Below are positions 60,163 to 64,000 of a stretch of DNA of 64,000 bases, piece by piece (the stretch's first letter is position 1; each line of letters opens with the position of its first letter). The notes beneath the pieces are model-generated. The model had not been told where the DNA came from, searched no databases, and saw only the letters and a program-made list of their open reading frames with translations. The stretch comes from CAVOJV01 sp963696325 (GTDB lineage Bacteria > Pseudomonadota > Gammaproteobacteria > Competibacterales > Competibacteraceae): contig CAVOJV010000040.1 of assembly GCA_963696325.1 (NCBI GenBank), positions 36,027-100,026 of the forward strand, read 5' to 3'. Both the position numbers and the translations under genes were made by a program.

Positions 60163-62681
60163 ATGTCTCGACGCTCCTGTCTTCTCATTGGACTCACCAG
60201 CGGCATTGGCCTGGTCGTGGCGATGTACGCCGCGCTGCCACTGATCATCACTGGCTTTCTCGAACAGCGCCTCACGCTGCACGGCTTCAGTCAGGTCTCC
60301 GTACACGCCGGCTATCCCCGATGGGGTGAGGTGGGTCTTGGCCTGGAGTTCAGCCGACGCCTTGGAGACTGGACCTATGCGGTTCGAGCAACCGGCGTGG
60401 TCGTGCGTTTTCAACTTGCTGAACTCATCGCGGGGCGGTTGACCAGCATTCAAATACCCACAGCGGTGATAGAACGCACCGCCGCGCAAAGGGTGGCGGT
60501 GGACGAACCTACCACGATAGCTTGGGGGGCGATCGTTCCCGGTCAATGGCTAACGCGGTTGCCAACCGAGGACCTGGCGCTTGACGAACTGCGCATGAAC
60601 TGGCAGCAGCCAGCGGGGAAGGCTATGCGCTCCGAGCCACCGGCCACCTCAAGGATCAGCAACTGTTGCTTAAGGGAGAGGTGCGTCTCGCGGCGACCGA
60701 TGCACAAGCCGTGGAATTCTCCGCCCAGGCTACTGCCGCCGGCGCGCTGGCACTGGCCATCTATGCGCCCGCGGCTCAGGCGCAGCCGATGGTGCAGGCT
60801 ACCAACCGGGTCAGCGTAACCGGGGAGGGCCTGTTGACCGTCGAGGGCTCACTGCAGGCGAGACTGGAGGCGATAGCGCCCTGGCTTGGCCCGTGGGTTG
60901 GGCTGGAAGCCAGTACACCTGGCCTGAAGGGGAGCCTGCAGAGCCGCTGGCAAGGCACCGTCCCCGTGCTTACCGCCCCTCCGAATACCGTTCTCGCCAA
61001 GCCACAGGTGACCAGCGAGCATCGCCTGGAGTTCGAGGTCGCTCGCGTAGGCGAGCTGCTCACCGCCCTGAGTGCCCACCTTGAGGGGACCGCGTCGCTG
61101 CAAGGGAAAACGGTCCGCTGGCAGCTGGCTGACCAGTCGCGGCTGACCGGCCGCTTGAACCTCACGACGCTTGGATTGGCGGAGTCAGGCGCACAAACCA
61201 TCGCGATTACGTTGCCGAATGGCCTGTCCGGTGCTCTCGACCTGAGCGAGGAAACCCTTGCGCTCCGGCTGGAGCGGGGCGGCCGCCTGCACGTCGCTCC
61301 TCTGCAAGGGGGAGCGTTGTCTGTTCCCGAGTCACGACTCGAACTGGTTGATACCGCGACACTGCGCTATCAACCAGCCTCTGGACAATGGCAATGGGAA
61401 CCCGTGGTGCTAGCGCTGCAAGCCTCGCCCCTGCGCTGGCGGGACAGCATGGTTGCGAACGGCGGCATTCTGTTCAAGATTGCCGAACTCGGCGGCGCGG
61501 GCAGGCGCTGGCGCAGCGCTGGCGAGATCCGGATCGCGGGCTTGACGGCGGCCCTCGGTGGGCACCCGCTACCGCCCGCCGAGCTGTTGGCCACGTTCCT
61601 CCTGGAGCCGATGCAGGCCACCGCGCAAGGCGGCTTGGCCATGGTCAACACGGGACTGGTAGCGCAGGCGCAGGGCCGGCATGAGTTCGCCACCGGCAAC
61701 GGACGCGCGCAATTTGCGCTGCCGCCGGTCGTGTTTGCCGAGCCTGGTCGCCAACTGGGTCAGTTGCTGCGACCGTGGCCGTATCCAGTCGACCTGATCG
61801 CCGGGCGGCTGTCCGCCAGCGGCCATCTGGTTTGGCACACGGTGAAGCGCGCCAAGGGTTTGGACACGCTGCGGATTGAAGACGACCTTTCCCTGCAACT
61901 TGAAGAGCTGGCTGGTCACTACCAGGAGATCGCTTTCAGTGGACTCTCCGCACGGCTTCGCTGGCCAATCACCGGGCATGGCGTACTACGGAAACCGTGC
62001 AGCTTCGCATCGCCTCGCTCAATATCGGCATCCCCATCACCAACCTTATCGCCACGGCGGAGATGGCCCCGCAGCCCCAAACGGGGCAGACGGTGCTTCG
62101 CGTAGGCAGTTTTTCCGCCGACCTGCTGGGAGGCAAAGCGCGCAGCGAACCCTTCGAATGGGATCTTTCCGCCGCTAGCCACCCTGTCACCGTCGAGCTG
62201 GAGAGGCTGGCGCTCAGCGAGATCCTTGCCCTGGAGAGGCAGGAAGGCTTGCACCGGCGAGGGACTCCTGGATGGGCGACTGCCCATCGAGATAACGGCG
62301 GCGGGGTGGCCCTGCGCGCCGGTAAACTCCACGCCCGCCCACCTGGCGGGCACCTCGCTACCGACCGAGCGAAGATATCCAGGCGCTGGCGCGCGCTAAC
62401 CCAAGCATCGACAGCGTGCTGCCGGTGCTGAGCAATCTCCGCTACGAAGCGCTGAACATAAGCGCTGACAGTACGCCGGCGGGCGACCTGACTCTCCGTG
62501 TCGAGCTGCAAGGCAGCAATCCGGGTTGGCAGTCTGGGCGCCCTGCGCATTTGAATATAACCCTCCAGGAGACCTTCCGATGCTGTTGCGCAGCTTCCGG
62601 TCGCTGACGAACTCAGCGAAAAAATGGGCGACCGGGCTCAAAAACATTATCGAAGGGACCCGTAGAGCACCTGCAAAGTAG
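60163..62681 (+). pseudogene. ydbH: YdbH-like intermembrane phospholipid transport protein, multiply frameshifted
   Basis: Composite of about 839 codons. ATG 60163 opens MSRRSCLLIGLTSGIGLVVA with an N-terminal membrane anchor, then an AsmA/DUF748-like elongated beta-groove protein. Frame breaks are seen near 60618, 61970, 62265, 62300, 62350 and 62575. Segments in the correct frame include DQQLLLKGEVRLAATDAQAV, QLRIASLNIGIPITNLIATA, LSNLRYEALNISADSTPAGD and the C-terminal KKWATGLKNIIEGTRRAPAK. YdbH works with YhdP/TamB-type bridges in lipid transport and in E. coli forms a set with YnbE and YdbL. All three occur here in order. The gene is not translatable as it stands. Confidence 0.85.
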
Positions 62682-62744
62682 AGGATATATCGCCACGCTG
62701 CTATGCTCACTCGGTAGCCAAGACCTCGACGCAGGAAACCGATC

Positions 62745-62939
62745 ATGCGCGTAACCCTTTTTACTTGCATTTGCGCACTCGGCGTGATGTACTTGATGCA
62801 GCGTGTACCCCCCGCGTTGAGCTTGTCGCGCCGCAGGAGCCTATCACCATTAATCTCAATGTGAAGTCGAGCACGAAATCCGCGTCAAAGTGGAAAAGGC
62901 TCTGGAAGGCGTTTCTCGAAAGAGAACGGACTGTTCTAA
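62745..62939 (+). pseudogene. ynbE: YnbE-like lipoprotein, frameshifted
   Basis: The start ATG 62745 opens MRVTLFTCICALGV. The correct frame resumes with CTPRVELVAPQEPITINLNV (lipoprotein-type Cys), then shifts to VEHEIRVKVEKALEG and again to FSKENGLF before TAA 62939. That is the known YnbE order, with at least three indels in under 200 bp. In intact form it would be a small outer-membrane lipoprotein that binds the YdbH C-terminus. Confidence 0.75.
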
Positions 62940-62958
62940 TATCGCAGGAGTATCCGGC

Positions 62959-63447
62959 ATGGCAAAACGGTTTCCCTTTGACGGGTTGGCTGCGCTCCTG
63001 CTCCTGGCGGCACTCGGCCTGCTGGCCGGGATACCGTCGAGCTGGGCGATCGGTCTTGAGCAAGCCAAGGCGCAAGGACTGGTGGGCGAACAGGCCAATG
63101 GTTACCTTGGGGTGGTGACGTCCGGCGCGGCTTCGGAGGTCACCGCGCTCGTGGCGGACATCAACGCCAAACGCAAACAGCGATATCAGGACATTGCCAA
63201 CCGTAACAATACCAACCTGCAGGTGGTCGAGGCGTTAGCCGGCAAGACCGCCATCGAGAAGACGGCCCCGGGCCAGTACATCAAAGCGCCCTCCGGCGGG
63301 TGGCTTGGAATCAGTCCCGCGGATAAACCGCGGCTGGTCAGCAGACTGCTGTTATTAAAAACGTCTCCGGCGATGAGTAACTTGGTGGAGCGGTGTGTCT
63401 CCAGCAACGGGGGCTTAGGCCATGCACCGCGGGTTCAGCCGGGATAA
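62959..63447 (+). CDS. ydbL: YdbL-like periplasmic protein (DUF1318), C-terminus altered
   Basis: ATG 62959 opens MAKRFPFDGLAALLLLAALG, a signal peptide (about 1-33). The DUF1318 part is KAQGLVGEQANGYLGVVT, VADINAKRKQRYQDIANRNN and KTAIEKTAPGQYIKAPSGGW. Family members normally stop soon after GGW, but here the frame runs on for about 49 residues of unrelated sequence. An indel near 63300 is likely. It follows ynbE by 19 bp. Confidence 0.7.
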   Translation: MAKRFPFDGLAALLLLAALGLLAGIPSSWAIGLEQAKAQGLVGEQANGYLGVVTSGAASEVTALVADINAKRKQRYQDIANRNNTNLQVVEALAGKTAIEKTAPGQYIKAPSGGWLGISPADKPRLVSRLLLLKTSPAMSNLVERCVSSNGGLGHAPRVQPG

Positions 63448-63456
63448 CCTTGAATA

Positions 63457-63995
63457 ATGAGTAATCATCACATGCAGTTGATCGGTTTGACCGGCCAGTC
63501 CGGTGCCGGCAAAAATACCGCCGCCGACTATCTGGAGAAGCCCACGGTTATCACCGCATGGCCCTGGCCGATCCTATTAAAGAAGCCCTGCAGGTCATGT
63601 TGGGGCTAACCCACAACCACGTGTATGGCGATAGCCGCGAAGTGCCGCTGGACTGGCTGCACGGCTTCACGCCACGGGCGCTGCTGCAACCCTGGGTACC
63701 GAGTGGGGGCGTTGGTTGGTGCACCCGGATATTTGGATAACCTGCCTGCTCCGGCGTCTGGAACAGGCTACTGTTGAGCATGCGGTTATCACTGACATCC
63801 ACTTCGACAACGAGGTTCACGCTATCCATGCCCCACGGCGGGGCGGTGTATGGGCCATCGAGCGGCCCCGCGCGCCCAAGAGCAAGACGGCGGACCATGT
63901 TTCTCGGGGGCGTTGCCGGTGAGCTGGTCGGTGCCGTGATCCATAACAGAGGGTTGGTGGCGCAATTGCACAACGCCCTAGCGGCGCTGTTTTGA
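63457..63995 (+). pseudogene. Deoxynucleoside monophosphate kinase-like gene, frameshifted
   Basis: ATG 63457 (or 63472) opens MQLIGLTGQSGAGKNTAADY, whose P-loop GQSGAGKNT is typical of phage-type dNMP kinases. The frame then changes near 63540 (continuing HRMALADPIKEALQVMLGL with WLHGFTPRALLQ) and again near 63690 (continuing WLVHPDIWITCLLRRLEQA, ITDIHFDNEVHAI and VWAIERP). A last shift gives GELVGAVIHNRGLVAQLHNA and the stop at 63995. The order of motifs is right for one enzyme of about 180 residues, but it is broken in at least three places. Confidence 0.75.
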
Positions 63996-64000
63996 CATCC

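Overview
The window looks like a gammaproteobacterial replicon. It carries a polar-type flagellar cluster (FleQ, FlhF, FlhG, a MotC/MotD-like stator, a DUF2802 gene), the YdbH-YnbE-YdbL envelope trio, moderately high GC, and many IS families found in environmental Proteobacteria. Species cannot be fixed from sequence alone. The left 24.9 kb is a mobile-element mosaic, the middle (24.9-52.4 kb) is flagellar, and the right end (53-64 kb) is accessory and partly decaying.

1-24.9 kb. Two truncated DDE transposase genes face each other and meet at a perfect palindrome, beside a serine resolvase. A group II intron (3157 to about 8066) is split by a complete IS21-family element (3600-6148) with a 6-bp target duplication. 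A small secreted His-rich gene lies between the intron and an ISAzo13-like element. From 9.7 to 15 kb there is a compact, AT-rich plasmid backbone: parA, a small partition partner, a HigBA-like toxin-antitoxin pair, a Rep_3 initiator and eight iterons. This is followed by a 255-bp MITE-like element, two integron-type gene cassettes with attC sites (a YegP-like gene and a small Gly-rich membrane gene split by a 366-bp IS630-derived element), a broken AbrB antitoxin, an IS6 element, a DUF1566 secreted protein, small plasmid-type genes and an IS1634 pseudogene. Two nearly identical IS4-type elements lie in inverted orientation at 11.8 and 21.7 kb.

24.9-52.4 kb. On the minus strand, fliLMNOPQR-flhBA-flhF-flhG-fliA-motC-motD is followed by three small genes, one with an internal repeat. 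Divergent from fliL are fleQ and then fliEFGHIJK on the plus strand, meeting a convergent fliC-flaG-fliD-fliS-fliT-pilZ block. Sigma-54 promoters are visible before fliL and fliE, and an excellent sigma-28 promoter before fliC. This is the classical FleQ/sigma-54 then FliA/sigma-28 hierarchy. No chemotaxis genes are in the block, and fliI carries a single-base frameshift.

52.5-64 kb. An IS6 element sits upstream of the fliC promoter. Then come a large isolated secreted multidomain protein, a decayed ISAzo13 transposase, an MFS transporter translationally coupled to a membrane-anchored beta-propeller protein, and ydbH-ynbE-ydbL plus a dNMP kinase, all but ydbL with several frameshifts. That end is either a pseudogene block or a stretch of poor sequence.
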